Made by a program: the position numbers and the translations under genes. Below the pieces are notes generated by a model, which had not been told where the DNA came from, ran no database searches, and saw only the letters and a list, made by a program, of their open reading frames with translations. Shown here in pieces: positions 24,982-34,110 of a stretch of 64,000 bases of DNA. Position 1 is the first letter of the stretch, and every line of letters begins with the position of its first letter. Origin of the DNA: Paenibacillus sanguinis 2301083 = DSM 16941 (GTDB lineage: Bacteria > Bacillota > Bacilli > Paenibacillales > Paenibacillaceae); the NCBI RefSeq assembly GCF_000374825.1, contig NZ_KB895386.1:105363-169362 (forward strand), given 5' to 3'.

Positions 24982-27429
24982 ATGAAAGTATCAACCGAAT
25001 GGTTGTCAGACTATATTTCGCTGGATGAAGTCAATATAGAGGAGTTGGCTGAGCGAATTACCCGCTCCGGGATCGAAATTGATTCTGTTGAGAACCGGAA
25101 CCAAGGCGTAACAGGAGTTGTGGTTGGTTTTGTCAAAAGCAAGGAAAAACATCCCGATGCGGATAAGCTTAACATATGTACCGTCGATGCCGGACAGGAA
25201 GAGGATTTGCAGATCGTTTGCGGCGCCAAAAATGTGGATGCCGGGCAGAAGGTGCCGGTGGCCTTGGTTGGGGCTAAGCTGCCAGGCGGCTTGGCGATCA
25301 AGAAAGCAAAGCTTCGCGGGGTTCTTTCGCAAGGCATGATTTGCTCTGCCAAGGAACTTGGAATGAATGACAAGCTGTTGCCCAAGGAGCTGCAGGAAGG
25401 TATTCTCGTATTGCCTGGGGACACGGCAGTAGGAACGCCAATTACCACGCTGCTTGGCCTAGACGATAAAGTGCTGGATTTCGATTTGACGCCAAACCGC
25501 TCCGATTGTCTCAGCATGTTGGGGGCCGCCTATGAGGTAGGTGCTATCCTGGGCCGTGATGTGCAGTTGCCGCAGCCGGATCAAGAGCTGACTGAATCGG
25601 CGCAGCAAGCTGGGGAACAGATCAAGGTTCATATTGCTGCTCCCGAGCTCTGCAGTCATTACGCCGTGCGCTATATTTCCGGCGTCAAGGTCGGGACATC
25701 GCCGTTATGGATGCAAAACCGCTTGATGGCGGCAGGCATTCGTCCGATTAATAACATTGTTGACATCACTAACTATGTAATGCTTGAATATGGGCAGCCT
25801 CTGCATGCTTTTGACGCGGATCGGATTCGCGGCGGAATGCTCGGCGTTCGCGAGGCCAGAGCAGGCGAAAAGCTGGTGACCCTGGATGGTCAGGAGCGTT
25901 CGCTGGAAGCCGGAGCCCTCTTTATTGTAGATGGAGAGGATCATCCGGTTGCATTGGCAGGTGTGATGGGTGGACAAGACTCCGAGGTTACGGAGCAAAC
26001 CGTCAATATCGTCCTGGAGTCGGCAAAGTTCGATGGTGGTACGGTTCGCAAAACCTCCCGTACACTGGGCTTGCGTTCGGAAGCCTCGCAGCGCTTCGAG
26101 AAGGAAGTTGATCCGGAAGCGGTCATTCCGGCACTGAATCGCGCAGCAGCATTCATGTCTGCACATGCGGGTGGCAGTGTAAGCAAAGGCATCGTAGAGG
26201 CAGTACAAGGGCAGACGCAGCAATTGGTGATTGAACTGCCGCTGCAGAAGGTCAATGACTATTTAGGTACAGACATTTCCTTAACGGAAGCTAAAAATAT
26301 TTTCGATCGTTTGCATTTTGCTGCGACGGAGACGCAGGGTGCGCTGAAGGTACAAATTCCAACGCGGCGGGGAGATATCACCCGAGACGTTGATTTAATT
26401 GAAGAGGTAGCGAGATTGTACGGGTACGACCGGATTCCGACGACGATGATTGAAGGTGTAACGACGGCAGGGGGCTACACCAAGCCGCAACGCCTGCGCC
26501 GCTCATTGCGCAGTCTGCTTGTCCACGGTGGCTGGCAAGAGGTCATGGGGTATTCCTTTATTCGTGAAGGGGCAAGCGCCAGCTTCCCGAGACTCGTCAA
26601 GGAGGACCAAGAGATTCGTCTGGCCATGCCGATGAGTGAGGAACGTAGTGTACTGCGGGGAAGCTTGTTGCCGGGCATGATGGAGATTGCCGCCTATAAC
26701 CGGAATCGCAAGCAGGATAATCTGGCCTTGTTCGAGTTCGGCACGGTGTTCTTATCCGATGAAGACAAGCTGACTCGGCAACCACACGAATTTTCGGTGC
26801 TTGGCCTGCTATTAACAGGCGAGCGTACAGAGAAACGTTGGAATATGACGGCAGAGAAGGTTGATTTCTTTGATCTGAAGGGAGCGCTCGAAAGTCTCTT
26901 TGCTTATTTGGGGCTGGAAGAGCAAATATCTTATGAGGCGGATCAGCCCAAGGGCTTTCATCCGGGACGCTCGGCTTCCGTTTATTTAAATGGCCCGAAA
27001 GGCAAGCAGAAGCTGGGTTCGCTGGGGCAACTTCATCCTGAGGTGCAGCGTGAGATGGATCTCGAGGATACTTATACAGCAGAAATACTGCTGGGACCAT
27101 TGTTTCTTGAGGCCGGGGAAGCTGTGGCTTACCACGAATTGCCACGTTATCCGGCGATGCAACGCGATATTGCAGTTGTGGTGGACACTGAGGTGGAAGC
27201 TGGAGCCCTCATTGCTGCTATTCACGAGACTGGAGGAGAATGGTTGGAGTCGGTACAAGTATTTGACGTATTTACCGGGTCCAAACTGGGCGAAGGCAAG
27301 AAGAGCGTAGCCTTGTCCCTGGTCTACCGCGATAAGGAACGGACGCTGACGGATGAAGAGGTGACGACAGTCCATAATCAGGTCGTGGATCGTTTGTCGC
27401 AAACTTTTGCGGCTGAGCTTAGAAAATAG
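24982..27429 (+). CDS. pheT: Phenylalanyl-tRNA synthetase beta subunit
   Basis: A full-length 815-residue PheT: an N-terminal tRNA-binding (EMAP-like) domain around GVVVGFVKSKEKHPDADKL, the B3/B4 editing domain, B5, the catalytic-like core and the C-terminal ferredoxin-like anticodon-binding domain (YPAMQRDIAVVVD onward). It hydrolyses misacylated Tyr-tRNA-Phe and completes the synthetase. Ribosome binding site GGAAGGGGAA before ATG; 30 bases after pheS. A strong hairpin follows. Confidence 0.97.
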   Translation: MKVSTEWLSDYISLDEVNIEELAERITRSGIEIDSVENRNQGVTGVVVGFVKSKEKHPDADKLNICTVDAGQEEDLQIVCGAKNVDAGQKVPVALVGAKLPGGLAIKKAKLRGVLSQGMICSAKELGMNDKLLPKELQEGILVLPGDTAVGTPITTLLGLDDKVLDFDLTPNRSDCLSMLGAAYEVGAILGRDVQLPQPDQELTESAQQAGEQIKVHIAAPELCSHYAVRYISGVKVGTSPLWMQNRLMAAGIRPINNIVDITNYVMLEYGQPLHAFDADRIRGGMLGVREARAGEKLVTLDGQERSLEAGALFIVDGEDHPVALAGVMGGQDSEVTEQTVNIVLESAKFDGGTVRKTSRTLGLRSEASQRFEKEVDPEAVIPALNRAAAFMSAHAGGSVSKGIVEAVQGQTQQLVIELPLQKVNDYLGTDISLTEAKNIFDRLHFAATETQGALKVQIPTRRGDITRDVDLIEEVARLYGYDRIPTTMIEGVTTAGGYTKPQRLRRSLRSLLVHGGWQEVMGYSFIREGASASFPRLVKEDQEIRLAMPMSEERSVLRGSLLPGMMEIAAYNRNRKQDNLALFEFGTVFLSDEDKLTRQPHEFSVLGLLLTGERTEKRWNMTAEKVDFFDLKGALESLFAYLGLEEQISYEADQPKGFHPGRSASVYLNGPKGKQKLGSLGQLHPEVQREMDLEDTYTAEILLGPLFLEAGEAVAYHELPRYPAMQRDIAVVVDTEVEAGALIAAIHETGGEWLESVQVFDVFTGSKLGEGKKSVALSLVYRDKERTLTDEEVTTVHNQVVDRLSQTFAAELRK

Positions 27430-27441
27430 CAGGAATTGGGC

Positions 27442-27488
27442 AAAGTCACATCGAATCAAAGTAAGATAACCGATTCGATGTGACTTTT
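27442..27488 (+). terminator. Terminator after pheT
   Basis: AAAGTCACATCGAATC (27442-27457) pairs perfectly with GATTCGATGTGACTTT (27472-27487); the following T tract is short. Confidence 0.75.
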
Positions 27489-27543
27489 GTGTATGATCAG
27501 ACATCAGGAGACGACATATGAGGAACAAAGGAGGCACAAAGCT

Positions 27544-29091
27544 TTGAGTAACCCAGGCCGAATTAGCGTGAACGTAGAAATCTATGGAAATTCTTATAAA
27601 ATCGTCGGCAGCAGCGCGGAGTACATGAAGCAGGTTGCACGCCGCGTTGATGAACATATGCGCAGCATCTCTCAAGTATACACTCATTTGGATACCCCCC
27701 GTCTGGCTGTATTGGCTGCCGTGCGAATGGCTGAGGAAGCCATCAAGGTGGAGCAAGTGCAAGCCGAATTGCAGAGTATGAAGCAAGAAAAGGCGGTTGT
27801 GGACCAGGAGAACGGGGTTCTTCAAAGCCTGCAAGCCAAGCAGGAGGAGATGTACAAGGCACTTCAGGAAGAACATCAGAAGCTAAAGGATGAGCGAAAG
27901 CAACTCGCCGAGCAAAAGGAGAAGCTTGAGGCTTCGTTGCAAGTTCAGGAAGGCGATGCTGGCAAGCTTCGCAGCCGGGTGCAGGAATTGGAGCGCCAGC
28001 TTGGCGAGCAGCGGAATAGCAATTCCCAGCTGCAAGCCAAGCTGCGCCAAGCGGAGCAGCAAACCTCCAAGGAGAAGGAAGCGGGAGCCAAGCTTCAGCA
28101 ACAGCTTCAGGAGGCGATACGCAGTGAGCAAGCAGCAAAGACCGCAGAACAGCGGGCACAACACCATAGCAGCAAGCTGGAACAGCAATCCAAGGAGCTT
28201 CAGGATAGGCTCTTTGGTGCGGAAGCGAAGGCCAAGCAATTGCAGCAGCAATTGCAGGAAGCCAAAAGCCTGAAGGATAAGCTCCGTTCTGAAGTAGCAG
28301 CAGCGGTACAAAACGAGAAATCCTGGCAGAAGCTGGCGGAGAAGAGAAATGAGGAGCTTAGCGGACTGGAAATCAATTTGCTGGATGCCGAAGGGCGCAA
28401 CGAGCAACTGTCCGAGCAGCTCCAAGCGCAGAACATCGAGTTTGAGAAAACGGTCAGCAGGCTAAAGGCCGAGCAGGGCAAGGCGGCTGCTCTGGCAGGT
28501 GAATTGGATGCGTTGCGCTTGAAGCTGGAGCAGGGAGATCGAGAGCGCGAGAGCGCCATGCTCTCTGCCAGATCTGCGGCAGAAGAGATGCGGCGTTTGA
28601 AGGAAGAGTTGGATGGGTGGCAAGATCGCATCCAAGAACTGGAGAGCGAACGCAAGGAAGCGGCGGATTTGGCAGAGGAACTGGAGCAGTTCAAGTTGGC
28701 CGCTGAGGAACGAGAGCTGGTGTGGAAGAAGCAATGGGCTTCCGCTGAGCGTGAGCTAAACTCCTGGCGCGAGAAGGAAAGTGAAATGCAACGGCAGCTT
28801 GATGAATGGCAGCAGGAGAGTGCAGCAGGCAGCGAGCAGGCCTTGACTCTGGTACAGGACGTGGAGTCGTTGAAGGAACAAAAGCAGCAGCTTGCTGAGC
28901 AATTGCAGCAAGTGACCGACAGCTATGAGGTTGTCTCGCATGAATATCGGTTGATGCAACTGGAGCGGGAGAACGAGCGTGAGAAGATGGCCAAGCAGGA
29001 AGAGGAATATCAGCGCTTGAAGAACGATTACGCCAAGCTGCAAACGGAATTTAACGAATGGATTGAGTTGATTGAGCAGGACCAAACCTGA
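27544..29091 (+). CDS. zapA: ZapA-like cell division protein with giant coiled-coil extension
   Basis: A 515-residue protein. Residues 1 to about 75 form a ZapA domain (RISVNVEIYGNSYKIVG, YMKQVARRVDEHM, AVLAAVRMAEE), which normally is the whole 85-100-residue protein and bundles FtsZ filaments. The other 440 residues are one nearly unbroken coiled coil rich in Glu, Gln, Lys, Ala and Leu with heptads, no membrane segment. Start is TTG at 27544, nine bases after AAAGGAGG. In Bacillus zapA also lies between pheT and mutS2, which supports orthology. The extension could span or crosslink the Z-ring (inference). Confidence 0.8.
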   Translation: MSNPGRISVNVEIYGNSYKIVGSSAEYMKQVARRVDEHMRSISQVYTHLDTPRLAVLAAVRMAEEAIKVEQVQAELQSMKQEKAVVDQENGVLQSLQAKQEEMYKALQEEHQKLKDERKQLAEQKEKLEASLQVQEGDAGKLRSRVQELERQLGEQRNSNSQLQAKLRQAEQQTSKEKEAGAKLQQQLQEAIRSEQAAKTAEQRAQHHSSKLEQQSKELQDRLFGAEAKAKQLQQQLQEAKSLKDKLRSEVAAAVQNEKSWQKLAEKRNEELSGLEINLLDAEGRNEQLSEQLQAQNIEFEKTVSRLKAEQGKAAALAGELDALRLKLEQGDRERESAMLSARSAAEEMRRLKEELDGWQDRIQELESERKEAADLAEELEQFKLAAEERELVWKKQWASAERELNSWREKESEMQRQLDEWQQESAAGSEQALTLVQDVESLKEQKQQLAEQLQQVTDSYEVVSHEYRLMQLERENEREKMAKQEEEYQRLKNDYAKLQTEFNEWIELIEQDQT

Positions 29092-29102
29092 TTGAACGAT
29101 CC

Positions 29103-29136
29103 AGAGCCCCGGCTAGGTGCCGCGGGCTCTGTTTGA
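29103..29136 (+). terminator. Hairpin terminator after the ZapA-like gene
   Basis: AGAGCCC (29103-29109) pairs with GGGCTCT (29124-29130) with a GC-rich inner part; the T tract GTTTGATCTT is weak. Confidence 0.6.
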
Positions 29137-29235
29137 TCTTCCTATTCAACAATGGTGGTAGAAACCATACAGCAAGCATATTGAACAGGTTTGACTAATT
29201 GTTGAACATCCTAATAAGCGGAGTTATGTATGAGA

Positions 29236-29280
29236 CAAAAAGGCCCCCTACTCCGTATGAAACGAGAGGAAAGCCTTTTT
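29236..29280 (-). terminator. Terminator of the holin-like gene
   Basis: AAAAAGGCTTTCC and GGGGGCCTTTTT pair on the minus strand with T residues after the second arm. Confidence 0.65.
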
Positions 29281-29301
29281 GCTCTAAGCAGTCGTACTTG
29301 A

Positions 29302-29664
29302 TTATCGGGTCGATCTTTCTCTCCCTGCGTCAAAAGGGGTTGCCACAGGAATGAACAGGTCGATGATACCGATGACCAATGCGGCCAGCAGAGCGCCGAT
29401 GAGTGAGACGGATACGCCGGCAATGATGAACTGGGCAAGCCAGATCACAAGTGCGCTTGTAAGAAAGCCGACGATTCCCCGTCCAAAGGGGTTGACCCTT
29501 CTCCCGAAGATGCCTTCAACAGCCCAGCCCAAAAGAGCAATGACCAAAGAGAGCAACAGGGCGCTGCCAAAACCGCCGATATTAAATTGCGGTACAAGCC
29601 ACCCTACAACAAGCAGAACTAGGGCGGAAACGATAAACCTTACGACATGTCCTAGAAAATTCAT
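29302..29664 (-). CDS. Phage-holin-4-type small membrane protein
   Basis: A 120-residue protein that is almost all membrane: four hydrophobic segments (about 7-23, 28-47, 58-77, 83-108) with FGRRVNPFGRG in the central loop. This is the pattern of the chromosomal holin-like superfamily IV proteins, whose role in Bacillota is unclear and need not be lytic. ATG at 29664 is eight bases after GGAGG; the upstream ATG is too close to it. It occupies the place where cvpA and polX sit in Bacillus, on the opposite strand. Confidence 0.8.
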   Translation of the reverse strand: MNFLGHVVRFIVSALVLLVVGWLVPQFNIGGFGSALLLSLVIALLGWAVEGIFGRRVNPFGRGIVGFLTSALVIWLAQFIIAGVSVSLIGALLAALVIGIIDLFIPVATPFDAGRERSTR

Positions 29665-29819
29665 GTACATAGCCTCCTTCTTTGGAAAATGTGTACACTG
29701 GCTATTACACAATTAGCATGTTCCATGAAACGTGTTCTTATGTGTGCAGGGGGCAAATGGCGAAAAATGAATGGTTTCGTTATAATAAAAGCATAGTTTG
29801 AGGGGAGTCGTGAACGTTC

Positions 29820-32186
29820 TTGGACGAGAAAATTTTAAAAACAATGGAATATCGAAAAATTATAGATCAATTGGTTCATTTTTCTCAAACGCCTATCGGC
29901 AAGCAAGCGGCTGAAGCTTTGCTTCCCGTCAGCGATCTGGGGGATGTCAAGCGCATGCTTCAGGCCACCGATGAAGCATTTAAGGCGGATCGTCTTAAAG
30001 GAGCGCCTAGCTTTGGCGGTATCGTAGATATTACGCCGGCGGTCAAGCGGGCGCGGATTGGCGGAACACTAAATCCCCATGAGCTGTTGGGGATTGCCAC
30101 AACGCTGGAAGGCTCGCGTCGAATCAAGCGATACATGGCAGCGATGCATGAGGAGCATGTGCTGGAGCTGTTAGCGACGCTCAGCGAGGCTCTTAGCGAT
30201 CAGAAGGCGCTGGAAGAAGCCATCAAGCGTTGCATTGATGATAACGCTGAGGTACAGGATTCCGCCAGCTCTGAATTGGCCCGGATTCGCCGCGAGTTGC
30301 GTGGGGGAGAAGTGCGGATCAGAGAGAAGCTGGATACGATGATTCGTTCCTCCAGCGTAGCTAAAATGTTGCAGGATCAATTAATCACTATTCGTGGCGA
30401 TCGCTTTGTGATTCCGGTTAAGGCGGAATACCGCTCTCATTTCGGGGGTATTGTACATGACCAGTCCGGCTCGGGAGCCACGCTGTTCATTGAGCCGGAA
30501 TCGATTGTAGCGATGAACAACAAGCTGCGGGAGACGAGACTTAAAGAAGAACGCGAGATTGAAGTCATATTACAGAAATTGACAGCACTTGTGGGAGAAC
30601 AGGCTGAACTGCTGCTGTACGATAGCGATGTACTGGGGCAGTTGGATTTTATATTTGCCAAAGCCAGATTGGCCCGGGAAATGAAGGGAACACTGCCGCG
30701 AATGAACGACCGTGGCTTCCTGAAGCTCAAAAAAGGGCGTCATCCCCTCATTGCACAAGATAAGGTTGTGCCAATTGATGTGGAGCTGGGGAACCAGTAC
30801 ACGACCATCATTGTCACGGGACCAAATACAGGCGGGAAAACGGTGACCCTTAAGACCATCGGTTTGCTTAGCCTGATGGCCATGTCCGGATTGTTTGTTC
30901 CGGTGGAGGAAGGAAGCCAGCTCTGCGTGTTCGATGCCATTTATGCGGATATCGGGGATGAGCAGAGCATTGAGCAAAGCCTTAGTACCTTTTCCAGCCA
31001 TATGAAGAATATCATCTCCATCCTGTCGAGAATGACACCCAAAAGCCTGGTGTTGCTTGATGAACTTGGCGCAGGCACCGATCCTGCCGAGGGCTCGGCC
31101 CTGGCGATAGCTATTCTGGAGCATATTCATACAATGGGTTCCAGAATGGTAGCAACTACCCACTACAGCGAATTGAAGGCATACGCCTATGAGCGCAAGG
31201 GGGTTGTCAATGCCAGTATGGAGTTTGATGTGGCTACCCTAAGTCCCACCTATCGGCTGCTGGTGGGGGTTCCTGGTCGAAGCAATGCCTTCGCCATCGC
31301 CGAGCGCCTGGGCCTGCCCGCCCCGATTCTGGACTACGCCCGGGGGGAAGTGGACGAAGAGGATATGCGGGTAGAGAGCATGATTGCCTCCCTGGAGCAG
31401 AACCGTTTGGGTGCCGAGCAGGAGAGAGAGACGGCGGAGCAATTGCGGCGGGAGCTGGAAGCTCTGCGCAGTCGCCATACCGCTGAACTGGAGAAGCTGG
31501 AGCAGCAGCGCGATAAGCGACTCGAGAAGGCGGAGGACGAGGCGGCGACCATCATTGCCAAAGCCCGTCAGGAAGCGGAGAAGATTATAACAGAACTGCG
31601 CCGCTTGGCCCAAGAGGAAGGAGCGGCTGTCAAGGAGCATAAGCTGATCGCTGCCCGCAAGCAACTGGAGGATGCCGAACCGCAGAAGCGGAAGAAGACC
31701 CCGGTAACTCGCAAAACTGGCAAGACGCCTAGGCAGATTGAGGCGGGCGACGAGGTGATGGTATACAGCCTCAATCAGAAGGGCCATGTCGTGGAGCTGT
31801 CTGGCAGCAAGGAAGCAGTGGTCCAGCTAGGCATTATGAAAATGAAGGTTAGCCTGGATGATATGGAGTTAATCTCGGCGGCCGCGGCTCCCAAACCGGT
31901 CCAGCGCACTGTGACCAATCTCAAGCGCACGCGGGATGATCAGGTGCGGAGCGAACTTGACCTCCGCGGCTCCAATCTCGAAGAGGCGCTGATTGAAGTC
32001 GACCGTTTTATCGATGAAGCTTACCTTGGAAATTTGGGTCAAATTTACATTATCCACGGAAAAGGAACAGGAGTTCTGCGCACCGGGATTTCGGATTATT
32101 TGCGAAAGCATAAACATATCAAGAGCTACCGCTTAGGCAACTATGGAGAGGGCGGAACGGGAGTTACCGTAGCAGAATTGAAGTAA
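29820..32186 (+). CDS. mutS2: Endonuclease MutS2 / RqcU ribosome-rescue factor
   Basis: A 788-residue MutS2. Order: core and clamp domains lacking the mismatch-recognition domain I; ABC ATPase with Walker A GPNTGGKT (about 334-341) and Walker B LVLLDELGAGTDPAEG; a KOW-like region; C-terminal Smr nuclease domain with ELDLRGSNLEEA and IHGKGTGVLRTG. In Bacillus this protein splits collided ribosomes and feeds the Rqc pathway; older literature gives it anti-recombination roles. Start TTG at 29820 after GAGGGGAG; a TATAAT at 29781-29786 lies upstream. Confidence 0.95.
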   Translation: MDEKILKTMEYRKIIDQLVHFSQTPIGKQAAEALLPVSDLGDVKRMLQATDEAFKADRLKGAPSFGGIVDITPAVKRARIGGTLNPHELLGIATTLEGSRRIKRYMAAMHEEHVLELLATLSEALSDQKALEEAIKRCIDDNAEVQDSASSELARIRRELRGGEVRIREKLDTMIRSSSVAKMLQDQLITIRGDRFVIPVKAEYRSHFGGIVHDQSGSGATLFIEPESIVAMNNKLRETRLKEEREIEVILQKLTALVGEQAELLLYDSDVLGQLDFIFAKARLAREMKGTLPRMNDRGFLKLKKGRHPLIAQDKVVPIDVELGNQYTTIIVTGPNTGGKTVTLKTIGLLSLMAMSGLFVPVEEGSQLCVFDAIYADIGDEQSIEQSLSTFSSHMKNIISILSRMTPKSLVLLDELGAGTDPAEGSALAIAILEHIHTMGSRMVATTHYSELKAYAYERKGVVNASMEFDVATLSPTYRLLVGVPGRSNAFAIAERLGLPAPILDYARGEVDEEDMRVESMIASLEQNRLGAEQERETAEQLRRELEALRSRHTAELEKLEQQRDKRLEKAEDEAATIIAKARQEAEKIITELRRLAQEEGAAVKEHKLIAARKQLEDAEPQKRKKTPVTRKTGKTPRQIEAGDEVMVYSLNQKGHVVELSGSKEAVVQLGIMKMKVSLDDMELISAAAAPKPVQRTVTNLKRTRDDQVRSELDLRGSNLEEALIEVDRFIDEAYLGNLGQIYIIHGKGTGVLRTGISDYLRKHKHIKSYRLGNYGEGGTGVTVAELK

Positions 32187-32214
32187 AGCATGAGCGCAAG
32201 AGAGGAGGACGGGC

Positions 32215-32631
32215 TTGAACCATAACATTGATCCATTGTTGGAGCAGCCGCTGGGACTGATGCTCGGTTACTTTTCCGTAGCGGTGTTGGAATTGATCGT
32301 TTTTCTTTCCTGTTTTGAATTGCTGGCGAGATATCGTTGCTGGCAAGAAATCAAACGCGGCAATATGGCAGCGTCGCTGGCAACCGGGGGCAAGATATTC
32401 GGCTTGTCCAATATTATTCGGTATGCGGCGGATCATCCTTCCATTTATGATTTTATGATCTGGTCCTCTGTGGGAGCGGTACTGCTGCTTGCGGCTTATG
32501 TGTTATTTGAATTTTTGACGCCGGTATTCAAGATTGATGAGGAAATCGCGAATGGAAATACCAGCGTTGGCTTTATAGCGCTGGCAGTCTCTGTTTCGAT
32601 GTCCTTCTTGATCGGGGCTTGGGTGGTTTAG
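32215..32631 (+). CDS. DUF350 membrane protein (YshE-like position)
   Basis: A 138-residue protein with four hydrophobic segments (about 15-37, 50-65, 78-97, 113-136) and the GKIFGLSNIIRYAA loop of DUF350. Function unknown. It follows mutS2 with a 28-base gap, the place of yshE in Bacillus. Start TTG at 32215 with GAGGAGG upstream. It leads a small unit with the two genes that follow. Confidence 0.82.
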   Translation: MNHNIDPLLEQPLGLMLGYFSVAVLELIVFLSCFELLARYRCWQEIKRGNMAASLATGGKIFGLSNIIRYAADHPSIYDFMIWSSVGAVLLLAAYVLFEFLTPVFKIDEEIANGNTSVGFIALAVSVSMSFLIGAWVV

Positions 32632-32656
32632 GTTGGGTTCAAGGAGGCAGCGCAGG

Positions 32657-32737
32657 ATGAAAAATCTCATAAGAGTATTATATATCGCTGCCGTGCTGTT
32701 TTTGGCTGCAGGGATTATTTTTTTGATGAAGGGATGA
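32657..32737 (+). CDS. 26-residue single-pass membrane peptide
   Basis: ATG at 32657 with AAGGAGG ten bases upstream opens a 26-residue frame that is mostly one hydrophobic helix (about residues 5-23, LIRVLYIAAVLFLAAGIIFL) with Lys at both ends. Its stop overlaps the next start (ATGA, 32734-32737), indicating translational coupling. The good ribosome binding site and the coupled junction support a real small gene; function unknown. Confidence 0.65.
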   Translation: MKNLIRVLYIAAVLFLAAGIIFLMKG

Positions 32738-33330
32738 ACGTAAAGATGGAAACGACAATTTGCCCATGGTGCCAAACGGAAATCGTCTGGGACGAAGAGC
32801 TTGGTCCGGAGGAAGAGTGCCCGCATTGTCATAATGAGCTTAAGGGCTATCGGACGCTGAGTATTACCCTTGGAGAGGATAACGACTTTGAGGAAGAGGC
32901 GGATGACCATCCCTTCAACGATCGGAAGCATTTGCATCCTGCAGATAATGATGATGGAGATAATGCCTACTGGGATGATGAAGATGAGGCTTCCCATCTT
33001 GGCGGAATACATCGTCTGGAAGCATTTGCGGCTGCCGGAGGCGACTTGCTCAAATATGAATCCGGTGTGGAAAAGCTTCTTGACAGTCAGGAGGAAGTGC
33101 CTGAATGCCCGCATTGCCGCGAGTATATGCTCTATGCCGGCAAGCAGCCATTAACAGCAGAGCATGGCTTCGGAGCCGTACAGCCCTCCGGGCTGAAAGA
33201 GCCGTTGCTGGCGGATTCTGCCGAGCTTAACGTGTATGTATGCACGGCCTGCTTTCATGTTAGCCGTTTTCTGACGGAGGAAGCCCGTCTTTCGCTTATG
33301 CGTGTCATTAGCGGTGAAGAGGAGCGCTGA
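32734..33330 (+). CDS. Zinc-ribbon protein, uncharacterised
   Basis: A 198-residue soluble protein with two treble/ribbon-like Cys pairs at the N-terminus (CPWC 10-13, CPHC 29-32), a very acidic linker (about 48-85), and a second pair set near the C-terminus (CPHC about 125-128, CTAC about 169-172). So two zinc sites are plausible. The start at 32734 overlaps the peptide gene; an in-frame ATG at 32746 is the alternative. I do not recognise a named family. A terminator follows. Confidence 0.75.
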   Translation: MNVKMETTICPWCQTEIVWDEELGPEEECPHCHNELKGYRTLSITLGEDNDFEEEADDHPFNDRKHLHPADNDDGDNAYWDDEDEASHLGGIHRLEAFAAAGGDLLKYESGVEKLLDSQEEVPECPHCREYMLYAGKQPLTAEHGFGAVQPSGLKEPLLADSAELNVYVCTACFHVSRFLTEEARLSLMRVISGEEER

Positions 33331-33371
33331 TCTTCCATAAGTATCCCGATTTACTTAAGGTGACAACTGCC

Positions 33372-33407
33372 AAGAAGCCCTGTCCCAATAAGGACAGGCT
33401 TCTTTTT
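33372..33407 (+). terminator. Terminator after the zinc-ribbon gene
   Basis: AAGAAGCCCTGTCC and GGACAGGCTTCTT pair around CAATAA, followed by T residues. Confidence 0.85.
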
Positions 33408-33596
33408 GCGTCTAGGATATCACCTGCAGGTTATACCCATTCGTTTGGCGTTTTAAATCCAGGATTGCAAAAGCTAACTTGGCATGGCTTGTTTTTCTAG
33501 TCAGATGTCATAAATTCATGTAATATAAGTATTAAATTATTCTGACGGCTGCCGGAAAGGTTTGGGGCTGTTGGAAGCATCGCTGGAGGATGAGGG

Positions 33597-34097
33597 ATGA
33601 AACAACTAAGCGAATTGAAGCTCAAACTGCTGGACCTCCTCAAAGAGGATGCCCGCCGTGATGCGAACTTACTGGCAACGCTTGTGGGCGTTACGACGGA
33701 AGAAGTGGCGGAAGCCATTAAGGAACTGGAAGAGGACCATATTATCGTCAAGTATGCGACGGTCATGAACCCGAGCAAGCTGGATGATGACAAGGTTACG
33801 GCGCTGATTGAAGTGCAAATCACTCCGGAGCGCGGGCGTGGTTTTGAAGCCATTGCCGAACGGATTTATTTATTTCCCCAAGTGAAATCAGTCTATTTGA
33901 TGTCCGGGGCGTATGATTTACTGGTCGAGGTGGAAGGCCAGAATTTGAAGGAGGTCGCAAGCTTTGTTTCTGACAAACTATCGACCTTGGAGTCGGTATT
34001 GTCCACAAAGACGCATTTTATTCTGAAAAAATATAAGCAAGACGGCATCATCTTTGAGGACCCGGAAGAAGACCGCCGCTTGCTGATTTCTCCGTAA
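33597..34097 (+). CDS. Lrp/AsnC family transcriptional regulator (AlaR/YugG-like)
   Basis: A 166-residue regulator: N-terminal winged helix-turn-helix (about 5-55, LLDLLKEDARRDANLLATLVGVTTEEV) and a C-terminal RAM amino-acid sensing domain (about 68-145, VTALIEVQITPERG, VKSVYLMSGAYDLLVEVEG). It lies 13 bases before the aminotransferase gene, the same pair as Bacillus yugG-yugH (alaR-alaT), where it activates the transaminase gene. Ribosome binding site GGAGGATGAGGG. The AT-rich region 33508-33540 upstream may hold its site. Confidence 0.88.
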   Translation: MKQLSELKLKLLDLLKEDARRDANLLATLVGVTTEEVAEAIKELEEDHIIVKYATVMNPSKLDDDKVTALIEVQITPERGRGFEAIAERIYLFPQVKSVYLMSGAYDLLVEVEGQNLKEVASFVSDKLSTLESVLSTKTHFILKKYKQDGIIFEDPEEDRRLLISP

Positions 34098-34110
34098 AGG
34101 AAGTAATGAG

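Noticed and set aside
27743..28734. Several long open frames on both strands inside the ZapA-like gene
   Set aside because: They are shadows caused by the biased GAG/CAG/AAG/GCG codon use of the coiled coil; none has a ribosome binding site or recognisable product.
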